Shown here: positions 33,739 to 45,854 of the stretch, one piece after another | Layout: each line of letters starts with the position of its first letter | Position numbering within the stretch: the first letter of the stretch is position 1 | Assembly: GCA_011503125.2 (NCBI GenBank) | Contig: WWBZ02000001.1 | Span: 2,108,001-2,172,000 of the forward strand | Direction: 5' to 3' | DNA length: 64,000 nucleotides | DNA from: Botryosphaeria dothidea | Taxonomy: Eukaryota; Ascomycota; Dothideomycetes; Botryosphaeriales; Botryosphaeriaceae | Notes under the pieces: generated by a model | The model's database searches: none | What the model was told of the DNA's origin: nothing | Seen by the model: only the letters and a program-made list of their open reading frames with translations | Made by a program: the position numbers and the translations under genes

Positions 33739-34129
33739 GAACATATACAGCATGGGATAGGAGTTATTGATGATGGATCTGATATATGGTTTAACAATAT
33801 TTTCCGTTCAATTTTCTGTTTTTGATACAGAGTCGAGTGTTTACTTCTTGAGTCTCAAGTCAAGCGCCCTAAAAATGCCAGATGACCCTTGCGACGCACG
33901 CCGGCGCCGTTGACCCGATGTTCGACATGAATTCCGCTCTTTTGTATTGTACAATAGCCCGATGCAGCGAGCCTTTCAAGTTGTTCACACTTGACTTCCC
34001 AAATCTGGTGAGTTGCGACCGGTCCTCGGGACTTTCGTTGCCCTTCGTCTTAGGGCCGTTCTTCCGCCAACCAGATCGTGTATGGCCTAATATATCTCCT
34101 CCTATTCACGCATTGCAATTCCTAACCTT
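33739..34129. other. Convergent intergenic region, NUC1 and TIM13
   Basis: A 391-bp gap that must contain both 3' UTRs. It is mildly AT-rich (for example ATATATGG near 33782). No other element was seen. Confidence 0.45.
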
Positions 34130-34718
34130 TTAGAAGCCAATGTTTCCGCCGGAATTCTGCTGAAGCTTGGCGATGTATTGCCTGCTGACGACGTTCCAGG
34201 CGCTCATGTACTTCTCCATGCATTGGGTGAAGCAAGTTTCCTCGCCCTTGGATAGAGACGTGCCTGGCTTGGGCACGCAGCGCTCGAAGCAGTGCTCGTT
34301 GAGTTTCTGTGGGGAGGAAGTAATTGCGTTAGTTAAAATCTGGTGAATATGACGTATTATGGAGGTCTCCAGATATTGCGACAGCAGGTACAAGCACGCA
34401 TACAGAGTCAGGCGGTCGTCTGAATTTAGACGCTCAGGTAACGCGACAGTATTCCTTTCCGAATGACTGCTTCAATTCCGTATGCGCACTCGAAATTGAC
34501 TGTGCAATACTTTTGCAATCCACCTCGCAGATTCAGAGATATTCAAATATGAGAAAAAGAAAAAAAAACTATGGGGGTAGGTGGCTGCGGCGATGGCGAA
34601 ATGAATGTGACTTGCGTACCTCGACGAGCTGGCGGGCGTTTGCGACAGCGGCTTCTTGACGGACCTGCTGCATAACAGCAGTCTTGGGGTCGGAGGAGGA
34701 GATGTTGAACGAATCCAT
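34130..34718 (-). CDS. TIM13: Mitochondrial small TIM chaperone Tim13
   Basis: Two exons on the minus strand, 34718-34620 and 34306-34130, give 91 residues. The twin CX3C motif is complete: HCFERC, then VPKPGTSLSKGEETCFTQCMEKYMSAWN split over the same exon. The KPG and TQCMEKYM wording identifies Tim13 rather than Tim8, Tim9 or Tim10. Known role: with Tim8 it forms a hexameric intermembrane-space chaperone that escorts hydrophobic inner- and outer-membrane precursors. Splicing joins Gln-Leu-Val-Glu to Lys-Leu-Asn-Glu in phase 0. The intron is 313 nt, the longest inferred in the window. The exon-1 start is the only ATG giving a normal-length protein. It is divergent from the lectin gene. Confidence 0.93.
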
Positions 34719-35196
34719 GGCGAGCGTAGATGTTTGGGCGAGCGAAGGGGGTGGAGAGATTGGCGTTTGGTGTTATGACAGCGATTGCGGTTTGTTGTTT
34801 CGTTGGAGGCAGAAGTTTCGTCACAGCTGGAGCTTCGATGATGCTTGCGAAAAGGCTCAGGCTTGGCGTCGGCGGCGGACGGCAGCGGAGGAAGGAGGGC
34901 GCACGGGTCCGCTCCGCTCCGAGGCAGTTTAGGCACGAGAAGAGGCCAGACATCACGCATGAGCAGCGCCAGCAAGCTCCACCGCCCACGCCCGTCTTCT
35001 CTTCTCCACGCCAACACTGCGACAATAACGTAGCCAGTTTCGCCCGCCAAACGGCTTCTTCGCTGCGCGCAGAGGCAACCCACAATCTTTTCCCCGGTCC
35101 CTTTCCGCCTCCCTGCGCTCTCTCATATGCTCCATCGATAAATTCCGCCGCTCCTTGTTCCTTACGTTCCCCGACTATCGACTGAAACAACTCCAA
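34719..35196. promoter_or_regulatory. Divergent promoter of TIM13 and the lectin gene
   Basis: This 478-bp stretch separates the two start codons. It is C/T-rich on the lectin side. No clear TATA or CCAAT element was identified. Confidence 0.5.
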
Positions 35197-36420
35197 ATGC
35201 TGCTCCCGTGGACGTGTCTGGCCCTGCTCGCCAGCAGCCTGGGCCTCGCTGCCGCCCAGGACAGCGCCAATCCCGAAGTCAAGAGCATTCCGGTGTGTTT
35301 GTGTTTCCTCGGGTCAATTGGAGAGGTGAATATAGCTGACAGCTCGACAGCTCCGCACCCACAGCTTGCAACCGGTATGTTAGCACCGCCAATCCACCAC
35401 AACGCCGACACACGAAGCTCCGGCAAAAACAGACACACCATGAATAAACTTGCTGATCCCATTGATCTCGTCTTGAAACGCACAGCCCTACTTGGATTCG
35501 GACATGCAGAGCCGCTGGTTCGACTTTGGCGGTGATACGGTCGTGCGGACGGACAAGTACATCCGACTGTCGGCCGACAAGGGCTCCCGTGCGGGCTGGC
35601 TGTTCTCGCGCGTGCCGCTCACCGCGACCAATTGGGAAATCGAGTTCGAGTTTAAGATCCACGGCCAAGGAAACCTCTACGGCGATGGCATGGCCCTATG
35701 GCTCACCAAGCAGCGCGCCCAGCAGGGCCCCGTTTTCGGTAGCGTCGACAGCTTCGAGGGTTTGGGTATCTTTTTCGACACGTACAAGAACAACAGGCCC
35801 GGTGTTGTGTTCCCTTATGTTATGGCTATGCTCGGTGACGGTCAGACTAGCTACGACAAGAACACGGACGGAAAGGCACAGGAATTGGCCGGCTGTTCTG
35901 TATGTTCCCCTAGGCGTCCTGGTCACGCAATACACGAGCGCCTTCCTGCAAAAGTAATGCACCAACTAACCACGAAGTTTAAAAGGCCCGTGGCATCCGC
36001 AACGCCGCCATCCCCACGAAGGCGCGCCTGACCTACTTCGCCGAGAAATCCCTCAAGCTCGAGCTCCAATACAAGTCCGAGGACACTTGGACCGAGTGCT
36101 TCACCGTCACCGACGTCAAGATCCCGCCGGTCGCGTACCTGGGCTTCTCCGCCGAGACGGGCGAGCTCGCCGACAACCACGACATCATTTCCCTCTCCAC
36201 CAAGAACCTGTACCAGCCTAGCGCCGCCGGCGTTGACGGCCAGCCTCCCAAGGACCGCGGCAGGGCGCGCGCGCAGAAGCTCAAGGCGCAGCATGCTAAG
36301 CAGGAGGGCGGTGGCTGGTTCTGGCTCTTCTTCAAGTTCATCGTATTCGGTCTGGTTGTGGCTGGTGCTTACGTCGGCTTCACGGCATACAGGACGCAGA
36401 GGATGAGGTCGAGGTTCTGA
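35197..36420 (+). CDS. L-type (legume-like) lectin, VIP36/ERGIC-53-like cargo receptor
   Basis: Four exons: 35197-35292, 35351-35374 (24 nt), 35486-35899 and 35986-36420, 322 residues. A signal peptide covers about 1-20. The lectin fold begins with IPLRTHSLQPPYLDSD, created only after splicing. It continues with WEIEFEFKIHGQGNLYGDGMALWL, which holds the Asp used for sugar and calcium binding, and EGLGIFFDTYKNN with the calcium-ligand region. A single transmembrane helix (WFWLFFKFIVFGLVVAGAY) lies near the C-terminus, followed by a short basic cytosolic tail ending RSRF. Known role: type I membrane lectins that bind high-mannose glycoproteins and cycle between ER and Golgi. The short tail lacks a dilysine retrieval signal, resembling VIP36 more than ERGIC-53. 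Confidence 0.88.
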
Positions 36421-37505
36421 GAGCTGTATCAGGAGGGTTGGAGGCTCTATCTATGATGTTTTGGATGATTGGTTGAGAAGTCCTTCTTTCCGTGCGGAAA
36501 GGAGATAAGTTGGAAGAAAGGGAAGAATTAGCATTGCTCAAATTCGATTAGCACGAGAAAACGGGGTCCATGGAGTTCTGTCTCGTCTTTCTGTATCTCC
36601 TTGAACAAAGTTTTTGACGGTTTCCTATCAAGTGCCAGGGTGAAAAGCGTGCGTGGCATGATGGTGATTTGCTTGTTTTTCTCTTCATTTGCCAACCGAA
36701 AGCAAGCTTTGGAGAAGAGAGAAAGTACCGCTTGGAATGAAATATAAGAACTTACATGGAACAAGCGGTCAGTGAACATTGTTTTTGCTCGTGTGAATGA
36801 AATTCTATATCGGCTTAGTTTACTCTCTTTGGGTCTGTCCTGTACCAAGAATAGTCAAAACTTTCTGACTATTGATCCCCTACATAAATAATTTTGGTAG
36901 AACCACTCCAGCTACACTAGCTACAAGCAACGTTGATCATCCTTCCTCAAGAGTCGAGGATCATGAATGACGTGCAATGATTCATGAAACTAATTTCCTC
37001 ACTCGAGTTGAATGATCGGCATCACAACGAACAGACGTGATATTCGACACATGCTTCTCTGTAGTGACCAAATCGCTGATTACGCATGTTCACACTTAAT
37101 CACACGCAAGAGCAACACGACGTATTGCTGACACCAAAAAAGGAACACCCGAATATGCATGACGCAAGAAATCAACGCAGAGAAAGCATATATGAAGAAC
37201 TGAGCACGATAAGATCGTGTGAAAGTAGAACTGCGGAACATGATGTAAGAGAAGGAATAGAAAGCACATTCCTCATATCGCCATGGCGCCACGGCCTCGG
37301 CATCACCGAAGAAACGCCATCCCTTTTGAGAAACTCTCAGGCGTATCCTACTGATCCCTCCATCCTAGCTATCGCAATCATGCCCTCCCGTGCGGCGAAC
37401 CCTGCAAGTCCCTCCCACTGGCCGTCGCCGCAGGGTTTCTATTCTTTGGGCGCATTAGTCGTATACCGTGGACCTCGTCGTAGACAATAGAACTCGTCCG
37501 AGCGC
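36421..37505. other. Convergent intergenic region, lectin gene and PDS5
   Basis: About 1.1 kb between two gene ends, AT-richer than its flanks. It contains an imperfect inverted repeat near 36931-36964 (TGATC...GATCA with an inner CTC...GAG). It probably holds both 3' UTRs. A 134-codon ORF at 37086-37490 shows no family motif. Confidence 0.4.
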
Positions 37506-40500
37506 TCATGTTCTCCCCGACCTTCTCGTCTTCCTCCCCTCCGCGACATCCTTCACTGGGGTTGAAGAGCCGTTCGCCCTGTCCGCCTTACCTCGAGTGG
37601 CCCTTGATGACCTCGGAGTGTCCACTTCCTTCTCCTTCGTCTTCGTTTTCTTCTTCCCCTTTGCCTTGCCCTTCACCGCGCTGCCACCACCCTTAGGTGT
37701 CTCTCCAGACGACTTCCTCGTAGCTCGGGTACTCCGCGGTGTAGCTTTTGGTTGAGGTTGTTCTTCTTCGACCTCCTCTTCTTCCTCTTCCTCTTCTTCC
37801 TGCTCCTCCTCGGCTTCGGGCTCAGGTTCAGATGCTTCCTCTTCTTCCTGTTCTTCTTCATCACTATCGGCACCATTCTGCTCGACTTCCTCCTCCTCGC
37901 CACTCTGGTCCTCCATATCCACATCCTCGTCTTCCTCCTCCCCTTCCTCGTCACGACTACCTTCGTCGTCACTCAGTTCGGCATAACTGCGCTCGCCAAC
38001 AACCCTACCGCTGCGTCTTCTCTCGCTCGACGGTACATCCGCGCCCTTCCGCGCCTTCTTGACCTTCGGCGTCTTCGCCATTCTTGGCGCCTTTCGGATG
38101 GGAAGACCTCCGGTGGACGGGCGGGAGCGCTTCTTCTCGCGGCCGTCGCTTGAGCCTTCGGGTTTACGCTATGAGAAGAAATACATGGTTAGCACACGTT
38201 TAACGTAAGAAAAAGACCACAAGCAGAAGACATACCTTCTTCGTCCTCAGACTTGCCTTAACCAGATCATCCAGCTCCTCCACCAAGTCTTCGGGCACGA
38301 ACTGCCTGTCCGCAATCTCCTGCGCAATCTCATGTCCGGGCAAGTTGGCAAAAACGTCTGCCGGCATGCGCGCCTTCTTAGGGAACGCCTGCATGCTCCA
38401 TCCGTGCAGATTCTGGAAGCGTTGGACGACGCCCTGTGCGAGGTCGGACAAAACGTACAGATTCTCCGACCTCGAGGCGTCAATGGCATCCTCGACCGAC
38501 TTGACGCGCTGCGCGACGTGGTAGATGAGGCTGATGTTGTCCTCGTTGGCCACCGTCTTCAGAAAGAACATGATATACTGGACGAAATCCCGCAGATTAT
38601 CGATGTCTGTGCTGTAGTCTGGGTGGTGCGCCAGCAGGCTGAGGAAACGCGAGAAGCTGTTCTCGAAAACGGGCTCCTTGGACTTTGAGAAGGCAGACTG
38701 GCGTGCCTTGATCCACGTCGTGGCGCGCTCCTTGAGGCGAGGTTCAGGTTCGAAAGCCAGCAAGAAGACAGGTGCGTAGAAACGCCGTGGAAGCTTGTCC
38801 TGACCGAGGTATTTCATGAGCTTCTTGATGAAACCTTCTCGGACATTTGGATTAGGGTCTTGAGCGACGACGACAAGCTCATTGAAGAACTGGCCAGAGA
38901 GTAGGGCGTCGAAACGACGCTCGCGGCATAGCTTCAGGAGAAGCTGAGCCCCGAGCAGACGTAATCTTGTTTTCTGTGCAGCTGGGCTTGCAGACTTCTT
39001 GGACAACTCTCCGTCGTGGGTAATCAATGTTCTGAGTAACTGGAATACTGGGGCGGAAGACTCCTTGATGGACTCGTTATCTGCCAAACCTCTGAGACGG
39101 TTCACCAGTACCTTCAATGCCCATATCTTAGCCGTGCAATCCTCACTTGGCTCATCTGTCCAAGCAGGGTCATCAGCGGGATCCACAGAGGTTGTTTTCT
39201 TCAGGAGGACTTGGTTGATGCAGATGTCGATGACTGGATCAATCTCATCTTCAATGGCTTTCCCACCAAGGAGCATGAGCTGACTCATAGCAGCGAGTCT
39301 GGCCAGATAATTACTCTTGCCGTATTCAAAGCCATTTGTGCTGTTGCGAAGGAGATCGCGGGCGTGCATATCCTTCTTGTCAGTGCTGGTCAAAATGATT
39401 TGCACACCATACTTGGCAGCCTTGGGCGGTGTACCGAACTCTGCGAAACTGATCATACTTTGGACAAACTTGCGCTCCGTCGGGACATCTTTGGGGAACC
39501 GTTTGGCAAACCCAGCACATGCCTTCAGATCATCAACTGCACCGGGACCATTGGGTTTCTTCGCGCTGGGTGCCTCGCTTTCCAATGCTCTGCACATCTC
39601 CTGCACGTAGCCCCGGAAAACGTCCGGATTGCGAGATGAAATCTCCTTCAGCACCTCGTGCGCTGTGCTTCCAAGGCCCTTCTCATCTGTTCGCGAGAAC
39701 TCGATGATAGCGGGTACGTGGCTCTTGTTGTACAACAGTACACTTGCCCGGTAAATCAGGGGTATCAATGTGTCGAGCATCGTAGCTGTGGAACCAGTAG
39801 CGTCGTCCATGCGTTTGGTGAATTCCTTGATGGCCTTGTAGACTTTCCGATAGTCGCTATCGGGGGCGATGCAGAATCTGATGAGCTGATACGCCCGGCG
39901 GTCATGCATCTTCGCAAACTTCCAGAGATCCTCCGACGCTCTCGCCGATTCCGGCAGCGTCTTGGCATGGTAGTCGATGAGTTTCCCAAGATGCAACTTA
40001 GTTTCCTTTTCACCCTTCTCCATAACACCACCGTTGTAGTCCTCACACTTCTTCAGAAGAGCCTCCATGTACTTGGCCAGCATGACCTGGTTCCCTTGTT
40101 TGGCAAACAAGACAACCTTTGATCTTTGAACCAGAGCTTTGATGAGGACGAGGATGCGTTCAACCCGGATTTTGTCAGCATCGGCTTCAGTATGCTCGGT
40201 CCTTCCGTTCGACTGGCTATCCTGGCCACGAGACTTGTTCTTGATCGCGGGATACCCGAGGGGCAGAAGCTGCTCGAAGAGAACATGATCGATGAGAACA
40301 TTGACATCAGCGTCGTTGAGGTAGCATGCATCCAGGATTCGGGAGGGTATCGGGCCAAGCAGCTGTGTGGCACGCTCACTCCCCTCTGCTATCACACCTG
40401 CAGCAACCCCCCAAACCTTGCCCAGAAGATTCGTTGCTTCGGTACGAACGGCAGGCTTGCGGTCTCGAACTCTGTCGGCCAAATTGCTCAGAATCGAGCC

Positions 40501-42125
40501 AGAGTCAGAAATGCCGCCTCTGCTTCCAAGCTTTGAGAGGATGTCGTCAAAATCGAATCTTTCAACCGCTTTGATAGCAGCAAGTCGCACACGCTCATCT
40601 CCATCCACCAGCATGTCCGCAAAGTACTTGAGAAGTCGCTGCTCATCTTCGAGATCCAGACCTACACCACCAGCATTTGTTGCCAGAATCCTCCCTATGC
40701 TCGTTACCCAAGCCGAACGAATAACGGGTGACTTATCATTACGTCTGCTCAAGAAGCTCTCATAGACCTGGTGGTATCTCGAAGAGAAAGAATGAGGGGA
40801 AGTCGGTGTAGTAAGAAAGTTGTAGGTTTGCAATCGATCCGAGGAGGGAGACAGGCTCTGGGATGGATATGCCGCCGGATTATACGTTGGTGGTGGAGGC
40901 GGACCTGCTGCGCCAATACCAGAAACTATATCACCGAGCGTCTCCGTAGCCAATGTTCTCAGTTGGACATCTTCAGCGCCCAACTCTGCTTCCAGCTGTG
41001 GAACGATGTCCTGCAGAACCAAAGGCGTGGACCGCCAAAGCTCGCGTAATAGCCGATGTGCTTTGCGACTTTCATGCAGATCCTCTTCTGTGACCTGACG
41101 TGGACGGTCATCCTCAAGTTCATCGCCGAGGCTGCTCTCCGTCCTTCCCCGTTGTTTGCCAGACTTGTGAATAGGCGCCGCGCCCATAGTTGTTGCATCC
41201 ATAATAACCGAGCTGAAATACTGGCTGATCAATCTCGCCATCTTATCCGAGCAGGAATTGCAGATGTTCTTTGCCATGTTGTACGCAGGTGGGGCCTCCT
41301 TGAGTAGAAGCGTCGACTGTCGCTCATCAATTTGTGCTCCCTTCTTTCCCTTGGAACCATTGTTCGTGATTGTGCGCGGGTCGGCACGCAGGAATTGGGC
41401 CAAAATAACATCCACGACTTCCCCAGGGAGGCCTTGGGATTCATCAACTAGGGTGGCCAGCACAGCTGTCATATGATGTTCGACATTCTTGCTCAACTCT
41501 TCGCCAGACTCGGCCTTGGACGGGCCTGACAAAACGTCGAAGCAGATGGTGAACAGGGCGGTGATGAGGGTATTCGACGAGGGAAGGTCGGTGAGCAGTA
41601 CGACGCTTTTAACTTCGGCAAGCGACTTTAGGACATACAGGTGCTGGCTATTGTAAGGGTCCGAAGGGTCCGATAGAGCACGGAATATGGTATTGATAAA
41701 CAGCATGAAGATGTCCTGGAAAATGGTCGTCAGCGAAAAACTCACGGTTCGCACAGGTCGGCGCGTCTTACCTTGAGCTGCGACGCGGTGTATGGAGCAT
41801 CGGGTGCGCAAAGCCTAAAGATGTCGACAACGCAGCAGCCGGCCCAGGCGCGAACGCCGCGATCCTTATGCGACAGCAGATTCTGCGATGCGAGCTCTTT
41901 CCCGACGGGCAAGAGAGCATCCCGCTCTATCTCTTCTTGCTCCAAACCCCGCAGCTCTTGGTGCAGGGCCTGCAGGCGGCGCAGTAGCTCGGCCACGGGG
42001 ATGGGCTTGCCGGCGCGCCATGTCAGCGGCTCATTGAAAGCCAGGCCAGAAGTCGTTTCCTGTTGTTGATCCTCGTCGTCGTGAATCTGGGTTGCGGCGC
42101 TAGCGCGACTGCGCGTACCGGGCAT
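37506..42125 (-). CDS. PDS5: Sister-chromatid cohesion protein PDS5 (Spo76/BimD)
   Basis: Three exons on the minus strand, 42125-41772, 41715-38236 and 38168-37506, 1,498 residues. It is a huge helical HEAT-repeat protein. The N-terminus has LAFNEPLTWRAGKPIPVAELLRRL and GVRAWAGCCVVDIFRLCAPDAPYTASQLKDIF, whose last join is created by intron 1; both are diagnostic for Pds5. The third exon encodes a disordered tail that is first basic, then very acidic (long Glu runs), then Lys/Ser/Thr-rich with repeated RSTRATRKSSG-like motifs. Known role: it binds cohesin with Wapl and Eco1, controls cohesin release and acetylation, and is required for mitosis and meiosis (BimD in Aspergillus, Spo76 in Sordaria). 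It lies head to head with TTI1. Confidence 0.93.
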
Positions 42126-42583
42126 GATGGCGGTGTCTCCAGGAGGCGGTGGGATGCGCCGAAGCGCAGTTGGGGCATTCAGCGGCGTCGCAGGGGAGCA
42201 GGAGGGTGCGCAGAGCTGGCGGCGTCGGATTGAGGAGAGGCGCGTCGGGATGGAGTGGAAGAGAGGGGCGCGGTGGTTGTTGGCTGCGTGACGTGGTACG
42301 CGTTTGGGACGGGCGCTGACTTTCGGCGACGCGACTCGCTCGAGCTCCAGAGCTTCACGCCGCTGCGCCTACCCGCCCGCCGCTGAACGCGCTCCCGACG
42401 ACCCGACTCGCCGGCCAGACCCTGTAGAACCGCTCAGAAACCTCCCGCTGTAGCTGCCCGCAGCTTGACCCGTCGCGTGCCTCTTCTGCGACTGCCTGGC
42501 TTGGCTGCCTCTTCCATTCCATCTGCCGGCCCGTCACCATGTGGTAGAGCTCCACTTCCCATCTGCCACTCTCGTAGCGCGTC
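42126..42583. promoter_or_regulatory. Divergent promoter of PDS5 and TTI1
   Basis: Only 458 bp separate the start codons of two very large genes, so promoter elements are probably shared. The region is GC-rich with several CGC/GCG patches. No TATA box is visible. ORFs crossing the gap lack motifs. Confidence 0.6.
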
Positions 42584-45500
42584 ATGGATCAAAGAAGCCG
42601 CATATTCCAACAGGTCAGTCATCTCCACGTCCGCACCGGGCATTTTGCGTGTTCGTGCTGGTGCTGATGTTCTGCAGCTCAAGCCTCACTGCGTCACTCT
42701 GAGCCAGGCTGTATTGCGTGTGGCTGCACACAACGGCAACCCCAGAGATGTCATTGATTCTTTGAGAAATCTTCTTACCACACTACAAGAAACAGCCACC
42801 TATCCTCACGCCTTCGATGACAAGCTCGCTGAATACGTCTTCTTTCCCTTGTCGCACGTCCTTCGCGAGAAGCAGAAATTTCCCGTTGCCGCCCTAGAGC
42901 TTACTCTGAATTGCCTCGCAGTGCTGCTTCAAACTGGATGGCGCCTTAAAGTTGACGCGGCTTTGTCACGGCAATTCCTTATCCTTCTTCCCGTGCTGAT
43001 CAGCGGTGGTTCCCAAGGCCAAACCAGGCCTTCGGCCGTTTCCGAAGAATTGCAAGCTGCAGGCTTGCGCTGCTTGGCCGAGTTGTTCATTACCTACGGC
43101 CAGGAGGACCGAAGCCAGCGGCCTCTGACAGCAGCCGACAACATTCCGCCACTGGGACATGCTGTTGTTACCATTCTCGAAGGAATCTCAAACGGGCCGT
43201 CTACCGATGTCCAACTGTCTGCCGCGAAGGCTTTAAGAGCCGCCTGCAACGCGCTCAAAGACCGAGAGGCCCTAGCAAGTTTCCTTCCAGGAATAGTTTC
43301 GGCACTTGCAAAAGTACTCACGCCTTCGACAAAGCAGCGTCGGCCTTATGAACTGCTTTGCCTTTCCCTTGAAACATTATCTTTCCTTTCCAAATCCGTC
43401 CTCAGTGACTCATTCACCAAGAATCTCCCGTCATGCCATCAGACTAGCGACACTCCTGAGCAAAAGCTCACGCAGTCCTGGCTCAAGGCTACGGCAGCTC
43501 AAATCAAACTCGCTCTGGCAAATATCATTCGCATCCGACAGCATGACCGAAACGAGGTCAGAAGAGCTCTCCTAGACCTGTGTTTGGTCATTCTCGAAGA
43601 TTGTCGCGAATCTCTCAAAGACTCTGCGACGATGATGATTGAAACCTTGGTCGTGCTGTGCGGGTCCGATGAGGATGGAGAAATAAAATCTACTATTCGA
43701 CAGGTCCTGGCAGCTGACCCCAGGTTTGCAGAACTACTAAGGTCGAGCATGCATAGCTGGGTTGTCTCGCTCCCGCGCATTATGCAGAGCCCCGACGATT
43801 CCGCAAAGCGCCGCCTCGTCAAGCAAATATCTACTGGATATGAGCTACTCGCAGAGCAAGGGGTGGACCTCGACATCGTTGACAGAGCTGTGGCGTCAAA
43901 TCTTCGTGACGGAATCTCTACTGCGGTCTTGGATCAAAAGAAGTTGAAGGAGATTGCACCTGAAGCAGAACCCAGCACTTCACTGGACTTGACACCTCCT
44001 ACCAGAGACGAACATTCAATGGAGTTTCAACCAATATTCTACGACAATAGCGCCCAACGAGAAATCATCCATGATTTGCGGGAGCTAGTTAAACGCGTCA
44101 GTGTGTCCAAGTCCTCAATGAGTGCGGCACGAGAACTGGTTGATTCGCTTCGACCGAGCGAAGGAGCGCCTCAGCTAGCAAGTTTTTGGGTGGCCCTCCA
44201 GCTCCTCAAGTCCTCGTTAGAGAACGAAACGCCCATGTTAGACTTTCTTGATTTTGGTGGTTCATCGATAGGGCCAAGAGAAGAGCTCCTGGAAGAAATG
44301 TATTCCTTCTCCTTGGAAGTTCTACAAGACTCATCGGCGGAGCCGCATTCGGACTGGAGACTGCAAGCACTAGCAATGGAGACCATTTCTTTCCAAGCTG
44401 ACACTCTAAAAGAGGACTTCCGAATAGAGCTGGTAGACGCATTATATCCAATCGTCCACCTAGTAGGCTCGACAATACCTCAGCTCCGCAGCCACGCCAT
44501 CACATGTCTCAGCATCATAGCTTCCGCATGTAACTACAAGGATGTCGGTAGCTTGATTGTTGAGAACGTCGACTATCTCGTGAACGCTGTTGCGCTAAAG
44601 CTCAACACATTTGACATCTCTCCGCAAGCTCCGCAAGTTCTCCTGATGATGATCAAGCTATCCGGACCTACACTCCTTCCATATCTGGATGATCTTGTCG
44701 GAAGCGTTTTTACTGCGTTAGAATCGTTCCATGGCTACCCGAAACTGGTCGAACTGCTATTCTCGGTTCTAAGGGGAATCGCAGAAGAGGGCATTAAGAC
44801 GCCGCAGTTAGCCATTACGCAAAGTGAAGTTGTCAGCAGGAGGAAGGATCCCGGTTCCTGCGCGAATATAGACGACATAGTTGCCGTTCTGAAAGATATC
44901 CAGAGCCGCGAATCCAAAGAAGATGCTCCAGACGAGGTCATCGAAGTCACACCCCATCAGCCATGGAGGGATTCGAAGAAAGAGAAAACTCCGCTCATCT
45001 CCGAGATCGACGACGAAGATGAGTTGGAGAACGAAAGCAAGGATGCCGAGATGGAAGACAATGAGGACTCTGCGCCGCCGCCTGACCCACCACCACCTGC
45101 ACCCAAGACTTATAACCTTCTGCTACGCATAACCGAGCTGACACAACACTACCTGGCCTCATCATCACCGACTCTCCGTACTTCACTTCTCGACCTCCTC
45201 AACACGACTTTCCCCACACTCTCAAGGCATGAGAATTCCTTTTTGCCCTTAGTCAACACCCTATGGCCAGTTCTTGTCCCAAGGCTTGACGATGGCGAGG
45301 CATACGTCGTCTCAGGGTCTTTGGACGTAATGGCATTGATGTGTAGGTGCGCGGGAGACTTCATGAGGAGCCGGATCGAAGGGGTGTGGCCCACACTAAT
45401 CAGCCTATATCGTACCGGCGGCGATAAAAAGCAAGCTTCGAGGTCGAACGCTCGGAAATCCGACGGTGGACCTTCACTCCTCATTCAGGGTGGTGGAAGT

Positions 45501-45854
45501 GGTAACAGCACGCGTGCAGCAAGAAGTCAGGTGCAACCGTATTACACGTCCGCGCCGACACGTATCATCCGAGGCGCATTGGTCGAGCTTTTGAAGACGG
45601 TTGTTGAGACGGTTCAACTTGATGAGAAGTCATTTGAGGAAGTGTTGGAGCTATTGTTGCCAGCTGTCGCGGAGAAGGAGGACATTCGGAAAGTCTTCGA
45701 GTTGAGGAACGCGGATGCGGTCTGGCTAGCTCTTCTAAGATGGGAGGCAAAGAACGATGGAGACGGGAGGCGGACAACGAAAGAAAGAGTGGCAAGAGAG
45801 AGGCCGGAGGCATGGCAGGGAAAGGATTATGTAAGTGTTTGGTGCGGCGCGTAA
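42584..45854 (+). CDS. TTI1: TELO2-interacting protein 1 (TTT complex, HEAT repeats)
   Basis: Two exons: 42584-42613 (10 codons) and 42678-45854, 1,068 residues. The spliced start gives MDQRSRIFQQLKPHCVTLSQAV. TTI1 signatures are FPLSHVLREKQKFP and LELTLNCLAVLLQTGW near the N-terminus. The rest is HEAT-like helical repeats, with an acidic Pro-rich segment (DDEDELENESKDAEMEDN and a Pro run) before the C-terminal repeats. Length is close to yeast Tti1 (about 1,040). Known role: with Tel2 and Tti2 it forms the TTT co-chaperone that matures and stabilises PIKK kinases (Tor, Mec1, Tel1, Tra1). An ORF extending upstream to 42465 without splicing is possible but less similar to the family. The extreme C-terminus is uncertain because a strong GTAAGTG donor occurs at 45831. 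Confidence 0.88.

Noticed and set aside
36931..36964. Imperfect inverted repeat in the lectin-PDS5 convergent gap, considered as a terminator
   Set aside because: The stem is broken and short, and hairpin terminators are not expected for RNA polymerase II genes.
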